The notes beneath the pieces were generated by a model that was given only the letters and a program-made list of their open reading frames with translations, searched no databases and was not told the origin of the DNA. From Oxyruncus cristatus (Eukaryota > Chordata > Aves > Passeriformes > Cotingidae): a stretch of 64,000 nt of DNA. The stretch spans positions 817,802-881,801 of the forward strand of contig VXAY01002056.1 of the NCBI GenBank assembly GCA_013399855.1. The letters are read 5' to 3'. The translations under genes were made by a program, and so were the position numbers. Positions 50,445 to 64,000 of the stretch are shown piece after piece; within the stretch, counting starts at the first letter, position 1; every line of letters starts with the position of its first letter.

Positions 50445-52334
50445 AGCAGAGATATTGTTAAGTAGTCTGAAAGAAAGAGAGGAAACTTGGGTTAACTACT
50501 ATAAGCATGTGCTCCATGCTCAGGAGGTGTTCACAGAAATGGTGTTTTCCTGCAGTGCAAGTTCACGTGGTCCTTGGGAATACCATTCCATTATATTTTA
50601 GCTGCTTTTGTTGAGGTATTTTATTTTCATCAAAGAGAGCCATGAATGTTTAACTCCTTTAATATTCAAATGAATATCGTCAAGGCTTGATTAGTTTATT
50701 TCTGGCAGCAGCACAGCTAAACATTATGCCAGTTGGTTTGTCTGATAGTCTTGTTCATGCATTGTACTTCAGTAATTTTGCTCTGTGCAAATGTGCTTTC
50801 CTTGCACAGCCCAGAGTGACTTTGTAGCACACTCCTTGAGAGGAAAAATTACTTTTCCCTTGTCTCCTCTGTAGACAATAAAACTTTTTAGAAAACTTTT
50901 TCCCCGTTCCCTGCCCTCCTTCAGTCCCTAGATTTTTCCAGGGGGAAGTTACAGCACTATGTAAAAAGGAGTAAAGCTTACTATAATTCATAGGTTATAA
51001 CATCTTTTTTTTTTTCCTTCTGGTTAAAAATCAGATTCCTAAGACAAATGGTTTGTTTAGTCTATCTTATGTCACTCAGGAACAGTTCTACTTCAGTAAG
51101 ACTTTTATAACTCTGCTGTATATGGCTTTGTTATACCAAGATTAAAATCAAAAGTCCAGATGTTTAATGTATAAAATTACATTGTCTGGTTTGAAAGAAA
51201 GTGAATCTGGTTCTCAGCAACTACACTTGGTATTAATTCATCTCCTGGCCTCACTGCACTGTTGAGCTGTAAAACAATGTATAATCAGGCTGTGGGCTGG
51301 GAGTAGAGGGTGTACTTTTAATTGAAATCCACATTCCTTTTTTCCAAGTGTAATTTACACCCACAATGTGCTTCCAGTGGGTATTAGGCAAGCTGTGTCT
51401 ACAGCCATCTCTGGGAGATAGGTGTATTTTAGTATAATTTAAGAGGAGGAAGTTTGCCATTAGGTGTCAATAACGGCTAGTGGCTGTATGATGTGTAAAT
51501 ACAAATGGTATTGACAGACCTCCAAGTATAACTTGCTGCTGCTTTGGACTGGCTCTCTTTCTGCTTTAAAGCCAGCTGGCGCAGAAGATGACTGCACCTG
51601 GAGGAACATTAGCTCCCGGAGAGGTGAGGGCAGTGCACAGTCTGCAGAGCAGCGACTGCTGTAGCAATTAAGGATCAGCAACACCCGAGGGGACGCTGGG
51701 GGGAATCAGCCTGAATTGAATGCAGGGAGATGAGACTGGATTGTGAAAGTGATCTGACAGCATGAGGTAGACGCAAGTGCTGCACCCTGATCGCGTGGTT
51801 TAACACAGTCTGTGGTTTTCGTCTTGCTGCAGAGAGGAGGGAAAAGAATATTTAAGTGGTTTTCTTTAATTTTTTTCAGCTGTGTCTTTATGAGCCTCTG
51901 CAACTGAACTGTCTGCATTCACACTCTGGAAAGCAATGTTTGTGCTAAAAATCACCTGCAACTTGGTGATTAGGTAACTGATGAATGAACAAGGCTCAGA
52001 AGCTTTAAAGTTGCAGCTGGCAAGGGGTGTTTGGCCAATTTTAGGATTAGGGATGGGGTACTTACACAGGTATTAACTGAAGTAATGACACTCTCCGAAA
52101 AGATTGGAGGTTCTCTCTAAAAGACTATCAGTACTCACAATGAGATGGAGTTGAGGACGGAGTTTTGGCAAAGATTATTCTGTCTGTTCACATGGAAAGT
52201 GAAGTCAGGTTTGGTGTAGAAAGTTTTTGGTTGTTTTTGTTTTGTTTTTTTTCTTACATCACTGAGCGAAGCTTCAAATTGCTGTGTATTGTTTCAGCGT
52301 CATACAAACCCGGGGTTGAAGGAACAAACTTTGT

Positions 52335-52580
52335 ATCAATCATCTAATCCATTCCTTTCTTTCTCTGAGAGAAGATTAGCAGGCTAGAAGAGATGCTTGT
52401 CTGATCTATTTCTAAAGACCAACATTCTTTTGTAGTTTAATGCAGTGCTTGCAACTCTGACAGGAAGATTTTCCTAATGTCAGGCTAAATCTCCTCGGCT
52501 GCAAATATGCTGAGCACTTCTTGTTCTGTCTCCAGCAGACATCGATCCCTGTGTGCAGTAACAGGCTTTAGCATTCTTCC
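52335..52580 (-). mobile_element. Old L3/CR1-like LINE relic
   Basis: The + strand reads GGAAGATTTTCCTAATGTCA followed by GGCTAAATCTCCTCGGCTGC, which resembles the reverse complement of the 3' region of ancient CR1/L3 elements (the TTAGATTGGATATTAGGAA-type block). The copy is strongly diverged and lacks a clear terminal repeat, so the boundaries are approximate. Confidence 0.5.
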
Positions 52581-55500
52581 AGTATTTGTGTGTGTGGAAA
52601 ACATTGTTCTGCTGTGATCTATTTTCTAGATTAAATACACACTGATCTTGAGAAGTGAGAGAACGAAAACAACATCCACTGCAGCTGTTTACTAGTAAAT
52701 ATCCAACCTGTGTTTCTACAGACGACTGTCAGAGTTCTGTTAATCAAAAACTATGCCTTGGATGGACCTGATTTTGGAGTTTGTTATATTTCAGGCCATG
52801 TTTCATCTGGCTTTTTAGAATTTGAGGGTTAGTGACAGGTTACCAGTCCTTGTCACCTTTGAACAGGATTTATTATTTCTTCCACTGAGATGAAGCAACA
52901 TAGGGCAGATGGTTTTAAAGCACAAATTCACACCCCAGAAAGCCAGCTTCCTGCAGAGAAGTCTTAACAGACAGGATTGGAAAGTGTCCATATTCCTTGG
53001 CCTGCACACAAGTTATCTTGGCAGCAAGCAACCCCTTGAAAAGATTAAGGTGTAGGTGGGTTATACATGTAAAGTCCACACAAATTGTTTTATGTGCAAG
53101 AACTGAAACTTGTGGTATAAGGCAAAGTGACTCTGTGTGCTGTGAGGAATGCTTTTCACTGTGAATTACACTGGGTTACTTAGGTATGCTGTCTTTCACC
53201 ACGGTGTGTGTATGACGGTCATGGAAGAAAGTCCAAGTCCTATCACTTGATCAGGATCTCTTTTTGTGCTTGATCCCACCCCTGTGTTTCGAAAGACTTC
53301 TCTCAAAAAATATGCCAGCAGTCACAAACAGGTTAATTCCGCCAAACTTTTTTTCTGGTAAATTCTTCTTGGGTGAAAGGCTTTCCTCATTTCAGTAAGA
53401 ATATATTGAAGGGAAAAAGCAAAACAAAGCTACACATGATAATTTCGAATTGTGGGGTCTATTTTTATTCCAAACATATTTTCACTGCCAGAAAGCTAAA
53501 CAGTTGGAATCAGAAGCAAATGGAAAATGGAGGAGAAACCATAAGTTCTTTTTAGCTGAATTGCTAAAAATACAAATTTTCTACTTTTGTTTGTAATATT
53601 CCTTTGTTGCCTTATGATATGCAGGAGCACTGCTTATTGAAAAAAATTAATTGCAGTCATCTGTTTAATATGACAAAAAGTCACATGTGGTTAAGTTCAA
53701 ACTGCAGGTTTTTTCCTAAAAGACAGGCTTCTGAAAGACCTTATTGAATGTGTGTATATATATATCTTTCATATTTAGGATGATGTATTAACTGCAGAGG
53801 TGCATTTTTTTTTTCTGGGTATGGAAGCCCTCTCATAATGTAGCTATAAAAATATCTTCGGTGACCATGCTCTGTACTGATATTTGTATTTACCCGCTTT
53901 TAATAAAACATCTTGGGGTTCTTACTGCGTAAATGTAACAAAAGACACTTCTGACCTAAAAATAGTCAAGGTAAACAGACAAAGAAGACAAGGAATGGGA
54001 GGAGAAATAGATGCAACTGAAAAACTCGCTTAAGGCTGTGATTAAGACCCTGCTGTCAGCCCAGTACTTCATCCCCCAGATTTTGAAAGGTCATCATATG
54101 GGAGGTTGCACAAAGAAATTAGCCTGACATCTTTACCATGTCCTTAAATTTCCAGTCCTGTTTTGCTTTGAAATTCAGGAAGGTGTTACTTAATGGAAAC
54201 CTAAAGTGACAAAGTTTATTTTAAAAGATATACAAATGACAGATACCTTTTACAATGTACTAATGTACTAAACTGATGAAAAAACTGTCCATATGGAAGT
54301 CCAGGTTTAATATGAATACCAAATTACTAATGCACACACCTACCAGGATGTTACAGGAAGAAAGGAATCTTACCACTGTTGGGTTTTTTGTTTGTTTATG
54401 GGGTTTTGTGCGGTTGTTTTTTTTTTTTAATGATGGAAAAAATTATTTGGATGTTTTCTTTTCATCGTTTTCCAAATGAGCATGTGAAAACAGGGCAAAG
54501 GTTCTTAAATACTGCCCTTCTCTGTTACTTTGCACATGTCTATGCCTGAGTGCTCTGTCAGAACAGCTCTGAATTACATAAACCCCAATCAGCATTCCAT
54601 CTGCTGAAATCTAACGTATCTGGGCATATCCTAGTGTCCTCCCTAAGCCCTCTAACTGTAGCCATCTAACATTTCCTCTGTGATGTCTGTTCTACCTGAG
54701 CGACTGTGCTATTGCAGAATCAGTCACCCTGCTTTCCCTGGCTCAGGTAGTGCTGTCCTGAGATGATCTTTTATTTGCTATTTCTCTGTAAATTGGTTAG
54801 TTTAGACAACCTACCTTCTGTTTCCCCCTTATCACAAAAGCTGTGTCTATATACAAACCCAAGTGAAAGGAACTTTGAATACCAATGTTGTGTGTTTGCA
54901 TACCCCCAAAACCAACACACAAAATACTCAATAAACCAGGAAAAAAAACAAATAAGAAAACCTACTCCAACTCCTAGCACAGTGCAGATCTGCTGCTCTC
55001 AAGGTCTAAGAAAAAGCTGATGAAATCAAGGTGAAGGTTTTTTTCCCCCCTCAGCAGCAGCAGCTTTGTGTGCAGGTCTCTGTAGGGAGGCAGCTTTCCA
55101 GCCATGGTGTTCCCAGGGGCAGCTATGGGGGGCAGAGACTGATTTATCCCAAATAAGTCTGCAATTCTGATGGCACAAGAATGCCCTGTAGCATTCTTTC
55201 CTTCCTCAAGTTGTTATTCCACACTGTACCTCTCAAGAGTTGCTGAGTCTATACCTTCTATGACTTACTAAGGTCATGACATTTGTTAAAAATACTTAAA
55301 ACTTAGCTTTAAAGTGTTAGCTCCTGATGTGTGTGCACCTCTCATCCATGATAAGAGGGAATGACCATTACTAAAGTGAAAAACGTGAGCCAACAGGACA
55401 ATGACTTTGATTCTGTATAACACTGCTCCCTTCACCTGTGGTTTCTGATGTTCTGTGTGTTGTCATGAAGGAAACTGATTTTTTTTTTTATTGTTTGCAT

Positions 55501-58500
55501 TTCTGCCTCCCTAGAGATGATGTCAAAAAAACCTACTGAAGACTGTGACTTGAAAGTCTTCAGCTTTTCTTCTATATATAGCATTTCCTTACTTAGGGAA
55601 AATTATTTTTGTCCACTTTACATATGTATAAAAAAACCTCAGTCATATTCAATCACATGATGTTTGTATAAAAAAATGTTTTCAACTCAAAAAAAAATGC
55701 TAGACCAAGGCAAGTTTCAAACCAAATGAATTCTAGCAGATAGCTGTAAAACTTCTTCAACAAAATTACTGTGAGCTTTATGATGTCATATTTATTTTTA
55801 TCACTTTATCATGGTAAAGAAGCCACATTGCTTTAAAAGCAAGCTAAGTACCTATTTAAAGATTTGTTTTCAAGCTCTTTAATAACATAGGATCTGTAGA
55901 GCAGACAGTTTGGATTTTAGTCATTGATGAAGTGGCTAAGCATAGGCATCTACTGTCCCTAAATTATAATCCTCATTAAGAAGTGTAACTACTGCTCTAA
56001 TGCCAGTAAAAGTGAGGAAAAAAGTCAAGTATTCCAAAATCAGTTGTTTAACATAATGGCACATGTGCTGTCTGAATTCCATCAAATGTGGCTATGAGAA
56101 AAAAGGAACTCTACAAATATAGAGAAGCTTCTCAGTAACAAGTGTATATAATGAAACCAGCTCTTGCAGTCTGTGGTTGCCTGCATGGGTTGGGTTATTT
56201 GCTATGTCTAGTCATGCTTTATTTCAATGCTCAGCCAGAGGTATTTCACACGTGCACTTCTAACTGCTTGTCATTGACTGCAGTAGGTTCAAGGAAGTTA
56301 AATTCTGTTAAATGAAAATATGGAAAACATTGAATAATCTCTCCCCCCACCATCTCCCTAAATTCCCTTCCTACACGTCACTTGTCTCTTTCTCAATACT
56401 ACTCAGCTGTTGCTAAGGCAGTATTTTGCTTGAGAAGTTCTAAAGGTAAATACACAGAGCTCTAAACAGTACAAGAGCAACTGTTACTCATCTTCTGTGT
56501 GTTGATGGGCAAGTGTAGACACAGCTCTTGGGAATTTGCAAGCTGCACAGATATTCTGACTGCAGAATCAAGTACTGTGAGCATGCGGCGTGCTGCACCA
56601 ACACCACGCAAACGGGGCAGGGCTGCACCAGGGCAGAGCTGTGCTCCCCCTGTCTGCTGGGCAGGACTGTGTCCCCCTCCTGTGTTCTGGATGATCACGC
56701 AGAAGATGTTGCTGACTGAGGGGAAATGAGATGGTTCTGACAGAGTTAGTGATCCAGAGAGAGCTGCTGTGGTGGAAAATGGGGACCCTGTTTCTAGCCA
56801 CCCTGGTAATGGAAGAGGAAACTTGGGTGGCTGCTGGCCCTCCCCAGGGCAGGCTCAGCTCCAATTTGATTCAGCTCAGCAGCAGAGTGGAAAGCTGGAT
56901 GCAGGTGCTGTGTTGGTGCTCTGGTGAGCCTGCCCATTATTTGCAATTCCTGTGCTTCAACCCTTTCCCTGAAGCCTCCCTGGGTGTATTTCTGTGCTCT
57001 CATCCTTGCCTCATTGGCTGAAGAACACTGAAAGAGGCATTCTTATCCTAAGTGAAGAACAGTTTATTTTCCAGAAGCATCTCTTGCCTTCACTGCCTCG
57101 TCACAGCTGTTTAAAGCTTCTGATTACTTTCTAGAGGCAACTTCTGCATACTCTTTTCTAAATTTTTTTAATGAAAAGACATTGCTACTTTTTAAGAAAT
57201 ACCTATTTGTACACTCAGGTGGGGGAGACCTGCATGCCGTGGTTCATCACAGTACTCTGCAGAGTGGCTAAGCTTTACTCCTTGTAATTAAGCTGTGTCA
57301 CTAGAAAACAGTGTCCTCCTCTGACCTCGTTTGATCAGTGACAGTCACAGGCGGCTGTGTCTGGTGAGAAATGCAATTCTCCCCTGAATCTGCTACTCAA
57401 GCCTAATGATTTGCTCTTACAGGGGTGAAGATATACTGTTTTTTCAAGTAGTTGTTCGCTCAGGAACGTACTCTGGAAATAACAGGGAAGCTCTTGTTAT
57501 CTGTGGTGATGCTATTGTGTTCTCACTTTCTGCCAAATATTGCATCTACCTGTTTCAATAATTCAACATCAAATTAACTTCCTGTTCTCAGCATGCTGTA
57601 CTAATCAAGATGACACTGATCCCACTTGCAAGCCCACTGTCTGTATTGTTTGCCAGAGGAGGCAGGTTAGTTCCTCTGGCAAGGCAAAGCTGTTCCTAAT
57701 ACCTTTAATCAGAAAGACAGTATCTTACTCCCATCAGTCTTTCCTTTTTTGAAATATAACCTGACAGCATTTACTCCCTTCCACAGTGGCAGAAATCATA
57801 AACCCAAGAGTACTTGAGCAGAAATGAGTTGAGGAAGAAGAATCAGATCAATACTGGAAGAGTTGAGGCTTGGAGAAGAACAGCATATTGGCTGAGGCAC
57901 AGGGAAATGAGAGATCCATTATATGTTAGAAAGATGTGGGTATCTGGAGAAATAACGCAAATTGTTGGCATAAAAGGTGAGGGTGGGGGGAAAGAGAAAG
58001 AATTGAAAAACATTCTAGGGGTTAGAAGATGGCAAATACAGCCAAAATCTCGGTATCTGCCTTCCTGCAAGGGATGTAGGGGCTCGCTGGCAGCACGGGG
58101 CAGTGAACGGGAGGGTGCAATGAGACTTCAGGCCTTCCCTGCCTTCTGAATGCCACAGCACACATCGTGTGCCAGAGCTCTTCTCAAAGCACGAGGCATT
58201 TCCACATGTGCTCCCAGGATGCAGAGACACTCACTGCTCTTGATGTAGTGAAAACATCCACTTTTACAGGCACAAGCTGTTGCACATGGCAACATAACCC
58301 TGAAAGCGGCTATCTTCGGGCTTTTCATAACTAGGCTTTTAAACAGCTAGCAGTGAGTAAAATCAAAAAGTTCAAGAGAAAGTTGTGCTGAAGTGAACAA
58401 GGCCAACCAGTTAAAAAGAACCCTGGCTCACAGTTTGGAAGTTGGCCTCAGAACTACAGGAGATATCCTGGTCTGGAGGATAAACAGATGCCAGCTGATT

Positions 58501-61500
58501 AACCACTAAGTATTGGGAGTGCTCTAAGCCCTCAGGCATCTGATTTAATCCAAACTATAAAGTTAAATTATGGAAATATGGAGAACATTGGTATTCATCT
58601 GTCCTTAAGACAATTTGTTCTTGGCTTTCCATCAATTCTGTATGATTTCTGTAAGGGGAAGTGCTTTGTGGAGAAATGCCAGTGGTGACTGTTTTGGATG
58701 AATATACGGTCTGGGGTTGGGTTTTCTTTTCTTGTTCTCTTGTTGTTGCTTTTCTGTTTGGTTGAGAGTTTGGAGTGTTTTTGGCAGTGGAGGAAGAGGT
58801 GGACAGGAGTGCAGGCAAAAGTAAACTCTCAGATATATCTGCCCTGAGGATGCGAAGTGTTATGTCATTCCTTCTTATGTCGGATAATCTGATACTGACC
58901 TTTAAGAACCGGTATGGAAATAGACTCTTAAAAACAAATACAGGTAAGAGACAAGCCAGAGAAACCTCAGCTGAGGTCAGGCTAGGTTTATAAAATAGAA
59001 GCTAGTTTCTGATATGGATGAGGTTTTATCGCTGAACAGAAACTTCCTGGTATGTTTAAAGGGTGCCAGTTAGGCCAAATAGGTAAGAGGCGGCATAGTG
59101 GCACTCTAAAAGTTTGTGGAAGTGGCCTTTACATATCCTTAGGCTTGAACTTTTTATCCCATTCATAAACCTGCAATTTAAGTCAACATTTTTCCTCATC
59201 AATTCTTTAAAATTTTCTAAGAAATCCAGCAGCTGAGCATCATAATGACTGTGCTGATTACTTTTGTATCTACTGCTAAACATTCCTCCTATCAGTGGAG
59301 ATGATGAATGAAATAATGTATAAAAATAGTGAGGCACCAACTATAACTTGCTTTGAAGTGAACAAGAAGGTCGCTCTTGATACCTTTAGCCTACTTCCGT
59401 CTCACTTCTGGGAGTTAGGGGGAAATGATGCACAAATATACAAAGTTAAAATTAACTTCAAGGAAACAAAAACTACAGATGTTCACCTGGCATAACACTA
59501 TGTGGCACAGAGCTTTTGTTGGAAAAATAATCTGAAAGATGGTTATCTTAATTTAAGAAAAAATATCCCCCACTTTGAAAAGTGTAAGAAACACTTGTTT
59601 GATCTGCATCTGCCAGTGATTTGACCATGTAAACTATGTGCTCTAAAAGTAGATGGAAAACTATTTGGAAAGGAAACACTAAGACAATAATAGTGTTAAT
59701 ACATTTCTCCAAATAGAAGGAGACAAAATTTAGTTTTTCCTGCAATGTGAACTACTTGGATAAACAAAGTTAATGCCAAAAATTAGATGCTCATTGTTGG
59801 TAATGAGGTATTCTGCTAATTTTTACTACTAGTGTTTCAGAAGATTACATTTCATCGTCAACTAGCACTAGTAAAAAGACCAAAGAGAATGTCTTCACAT
59901 GGTTTGTTTCATATCATAGATGGCATGATCTTCCTGCATCAACAGATGTCAGCCAAAACCTACATCTGTATAGAGGGTCAGTCTGTTCCTCTGTAGGAAG
60001 GCTGAACAGAACCAACTGATAAAACCTGACATAAACCAGCATCTGTACCAAGGAGAGATTAGTGACCACTGGAAAGAGCAACAAAGTGACTCCTGCTTAT
60101 TGTTCTCAGCCTTTTTCATTAAACATGTCTTCCTTAAAGAGCAGAAAAATCCCTGGTTACCACCAGTGTTTGAGCTCAGCTGGCCTTCTGAAGATGATGT
60201 TTGAGATTTGGGCAGCCATAGCTACTGCAACAAGTTAGTCTTGGCTTCCCATGAGTCTCCTTCAGCTACACTTGTCAGCCTATAAACTGACCTCCCATAA
60301 TCTATCTGGCAGAGAGTTTTCTGCAGACAAACAATAAATAACACACTTTTAATTGGGCAAAGCTCCAAATCCATGTCTGGGCCCACGGCAGCTGCCCTGA
60401 GCGGGGTCCCCAAGCAGTCCAACAGTCTGGACAGCTTTGAGCAGAGCACCAGAAGCCACAGTAATGGTGAAGAATCTCTGCACCCTGCTCAAACCACAGG
60501 GTCTGTAAATAAACTGGCACGGAACCTGTTGTCCATGCATCGTGCTACCATCTGGATACAGCCTCCATTCTTTCCCACACTCCAAATGTTGTTTAATTCA
60601 TACTGGCCACTGTTACCCTCTTTCTCATGCCAGGACATTTTGTGGGAGGCTATCTGGCATGGGCTGAAACAGCGCCAGGAAGTAAGTATATTAATAGATA
60701 AACAGTTTAGAGGATTGTGTACCACTGCCTGGGCTCACAGCCAGGTCCTGCTTGGTTTACCAGACAAGGCAGTGAGGTCTCCTAGAAAGTTAGAGCATTC
60801 TCCTGCTTTCTTGGGACCTGGGAGGGCCTCTCACCCTAAGGCTGATGTAGGGGGTTGAATGCAAGTAACCAAAGGCTTCTCAAACAGGCCAGGTCTCCAG
60901 GAAAACTTTCTCATCTCTCTGGCATACTGTTGTTCTTACTGGAGATTTATAGCTTTGTTCTTCTATTGCAAGCAAAATAAGGTGACTTACCCTTCCTACC
61001 ATGACCCTTTAGTCTTTGCTGTAGAGGAGATGAAAGGCTAAAAGATTTAGTTCTTGAAAGGAGAAGAGTGAGGTTTTTGAGGAGATGCACTCATTGTCTT
61101 GTACAGGTCATTCAACTGCTGCCAAATATCACATTAAATAGAACTTGCTCTCATCCCAGGCCTTTGGCAAGGCAAACAGGAATGGTCAGTAATTGCTGTG
61201 TGGCAGAATATTGCTTCATGTTCCTATTTATGAACTTCATCTGCCATCATAAATTCCCACATCAAGGCTTGTCCATATCCACCTATAAGAAAAAGCAGAG
61301 GCTTTCTGTTCACTGACTGCTAGCAGATCAAAACTTCAGGTGGGGCAATAGCTGGGTTTGGGGCTGTGGAGAGCCCCTTAAAATCATCCTTCCCTTAAGT
61401 GTTAAATCAACCTCCCTGCCTGAGAAATAGGCCGTGGCTGGCTTCTGCATGCTCCTTGTGTGTCTGGTCTGGGGGGCACTGGTATACTCTGCCCTGAAAG

Positions 61501-62492
61501 TGAGTAGTTCTGAACAAGAATATAAAATATTTGTGCACTAAAACAACCTAATGCAACATCCTTCATATTCCTGCTTACCCCTACCTGGGACTGAGATTCT
61601 GCTTCACCCATGATGACAAGTCCTTCTGAGGCTGCATGTTTTCAGACCATCCTCTCAAAAGCAGGAAGAAACTATCAAAGCTACTGAAAAAGAGTGTTGT
61701 CTCATGCACTATTGGCTATTGCTGCTTAGCAGCCTTATCCACAGAGGGTGATATTGCACAGGTGAGCTTGGGCTTCAACCCAGAGCTTCATCAAGTTCGT
61801 GTTTCCACTTGATTTTAAAAACAGAAGTCCGAACAAATTAACCTATTGAACCAAATTATTTATTTTATTGTCCAAGGTGCCCCGTCAACATGACAAAACC
61901 ATGATTATTTATGGTCTTTACTATCATCACAGCACAATAAGATTCTTTTTTTCCTTTCAAAGCTTTTGCTTTTTCTTTTTTTCTGCTGGACAAAGCTCCC
62001 CAACTGACAGACACTGTGCTAATGAGGGGTCTGTATGCAAATCAGCAGCCCAGGTGTTCCCTGGAGGGAACAGTAAAGATTAAAAAATAAAATAAATAAA
62101 TCACCCGACCTGGCTCTTGGCTCACGTGCTTGCCCCAGCTGCTGCTCTTACAGGCAATTGCTGCCTGCTCATCCCAAAGTGTCTCCTGCCCACTCTCTCT
62201 TGGCAGAGAACCTTGGACATGTGCTTGCCTCAGTCTGCAGTGTGATCCAAAAAGCCCTGTAAGAGTTTGATGCACAGGTTCCCATGGCATGCTGGTTCAT
62301 GTCTGTTTGTCCATCGTTTTTTCACTTAGCTTTGTTTTTCCTTTATTTTCCAGCAGAGAGGGAAGGGGAGAGCCCTTTATTATAGAGGTGTTAGGAACAA
62401 CTTCATCAAATTTTTTACTTTGACTTTTTTTTCCCAGCTTTTATACCTAGAGCATGTTATCTACCACTTCTCCTGGCTTGTCTGAAGTCCAG

Positions 62493-62580
62493 TGTCATGG
62501 TTTGACCTTGGCTGAATGCCAAGGGCCTCTTAAAGGGCCTTATAGCCCCACCCTTGCTACTAAAACCTATGACCTCCAGC
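62493..62580 (+). mobile_element. Possible endogenous retroviral LTR fragment
   Basis: The sequence starts TGTCATGGTTTGACCTTGGC and continues CTGAATGCCA. This resembles the start of avian ERV LTRs, probably ERVL-type, which open with TGTCATGGTTT. Only about 90 bases look similar, and I see no primer site, internal genes or matching second LTR. It would be a degraded solo-LTR piece without coding capacity. Confidence 0.45.
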
Positions 62581-64000
62581 CAATATTATTGCATATCTGA
62601 CTTGGAAATTTCTATGTAGAACCAAAACAAGGCTTTGATAATTCAAACCCCTCATTGTTCACACAAGTATTCCTTGGGGCAAAGTGTACCTTCTGTCATG
62701 ATAACCGTGGTTCAAATGACTGGTGGGATACTGCAAAAAGTTATACAATGCCTGCTTGAACTCTGTATCACACAAGCATGTCACTGATGCCTCAAATAAT
62801 TAAGTGCTAAATGTCTTCAGTACACTTTCTAAATCCTTTTATATTTGCAAGGAGATATATATATTAGCTATTGAATGGCATTTAACTCTGTAGAACAGTG
62901 ATTAAAATATGTAACTGGCTTAAAAGATTAACATCACAAAACTACCGGCCACTCACATAGCACGATAAATAATTTGCAGAAAAAAATATTTACCAAGCAC
63001 TGCAAATCAAAAAATATTACAGCTCCAGAAAAAATTATTCATGTCTGCTGGGGCTGTTTTTCAACAGTAAATATTGTTTAAATCTGTTTTTTTTGGGTTT
63101 TTTTAGTAAGTATATATTTCTTGTTTGGGGTAGAATTCAGATAATTTACCAAATAAATTTAAATGCATTAAGATCTTAGCCCTATTGAAGACATACTGAA
63201 GTCACATTCAGACTACCACTGCCTTTATGGATGGCAGCCTGGTGATAAGGCTGTCTTCATTCTGTTATCCATGGCATTATATAAAGTTGTGGGCTCGACA
63301 GTGCTAATGCTTGAAACAAAAAAAATAAAATCCTGTCACCAGTTTAGAGCTCAGCTTGGAGCACAAGCTGCTCTCTTTCCTAGGCCAAACGTCTTTTGAC
63401 TTCTGTGGGAGAAAACCCAGAGAAGGCATAAGCAACAATTTGCTCTCCACTTTATGTTAAACTTCATGATCTGTCATGTTTCAAAGACCGTACAGGCGAC
63501 TGAGCCTCTAGATATCTTAATAGTGTAACATAATAGTTCCATTAAAATAAACCCAGAAATCTATTTTGTGACTTAGTAGCTTGTAGAAAGGCTTAAATCA
63601 ATAGTGCACGAGAGCTATATGGCCAAATCCCTGCCTGTTCCAGCCAGGGAATGTAGGACAAGGCACATCAAATGAAGGTCTGCCACCTTTTTTCTCTTAC
63701 ACGCAGAATCTCCAAATCCACTGCAAAAATCATTGCCGCTGGTGATATGACCTGGATTTTTGGGAAATGTTAGTCTGAAAGATGACATGGAGGATCATTC
63801 TTTCATGTGGCAGGATGGCTGTGAGAGAGCTGAGGAAAAGGAGACCATTGCTCTATTGAACAGGTTCTTTAAAAAAACCCAGCCTCTCAATAGGTGGACA
63901 TTAAAAAAAAAGGGAACTGTTCTATTTTAGGATTACCTGTTCAGTTCTCAAAAGCTCTTCTACAGGATAAGAAAAGGAATGTGACTAGTCCCCTCTACAG

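Larger units (their letters stand above)
25198..64000 (-). other. TNFAIP8L3: Presumed TNFAIP8L3 intron 1 and upstream sequence
   Basis: 38.8 kb to the right of the TNFAIP8L3 exon. It begins with a functional-looking acceptor on the - strand. I searched both strands for the short first exon (acidic MDSDSGE-like peptide followed by GT) and for parts of CYP19A1, the next gene in human, and recognised neither. The stretch is mostly unique AT-rich sequence with the repeats listed separately. It could contain distant regulatory elements, but nothing in the sequence alone identifies them. Open frames of 100-190 codons (45278-45733, 49540-50112, 60373-60858) lack recognisable domains. Confidence 0.6.

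Noticed and set aside
60373..60858. 161-codon open frame on the + strand beginning MSGPTAAALSGVPKQ
   Set aside because: The start looks protein-like but nothing in it matches a family I know, several frames are open on the - strand too, and there is no flanking splice or promoter context. A protein search would settle it.

Overview
This is nuclear DNA from a bird, most likely a passerine. Three things show it: a CR1 retrotransposon with the avian 3' end (about 1805-2518); a tRNA-headed, CR1-tailed SINE that matches my memory of TguSINE1, described from zebra finch (27872-28001); and compact, intron-split vertebrate genes. Most of the window is non-coding. The long open frames in it that match no known exon look like chance.

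Positions 1-17814 hold the 3' part of AP4E1 on the + strand, which encodes the epsilon subunit of the AP-4 adaptor complex. I could place 18 coding exons. Every junction keeps the reading frame, and together they encode the last 1,029 residues up to the natural stop. Against human AP4E1 as I remember it (1,137 residues), roughly the first 110 residues, about three exons, lie upstream of position 1. One intron (9028-10298) is a minor-spliceosome AT-AC intron with an exact U12 branch site. A 32-bp tandem duplication has copied its 5' splice site. This is the most interesting feature of the window.

Positions 17815-24634 separate two convergent genes and hold their 3' untranslated regions plus unassigned sequence. 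Positions 24635-25197 on the - strand are the terminal coding exon of TNFAIP8L3 (TIPE3), a phosphoinositide-binding member of the TNFAIP8 family. Its first exon was not found.

Positions 25198-64000 are therefore probably TNFAIP8L3 intron 1, possibly running on past the window. This stretch has no recognisable exon. It holds the SINE, a CpG-rich patch (28421-28600), short tandem repeats, an old L3/CR1-like relic and a fragment resembling an endogenous retroviral LTR. The order AP4E1 (+) then TNFAIP8L3 (-) matches the human 15q21 order as I recall it, in which CYP19A1 would come next beyond the right edge.

The two genes are neighbours, not a pathway. AP-4 sorts cargo such as ATG9A at the trans-Golgi network; TIPE3 shuttles phosphoinositides at the plasma membrane. 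I saw no CRISPR array, operon, tRNA gene or other prokaryotic-type system.
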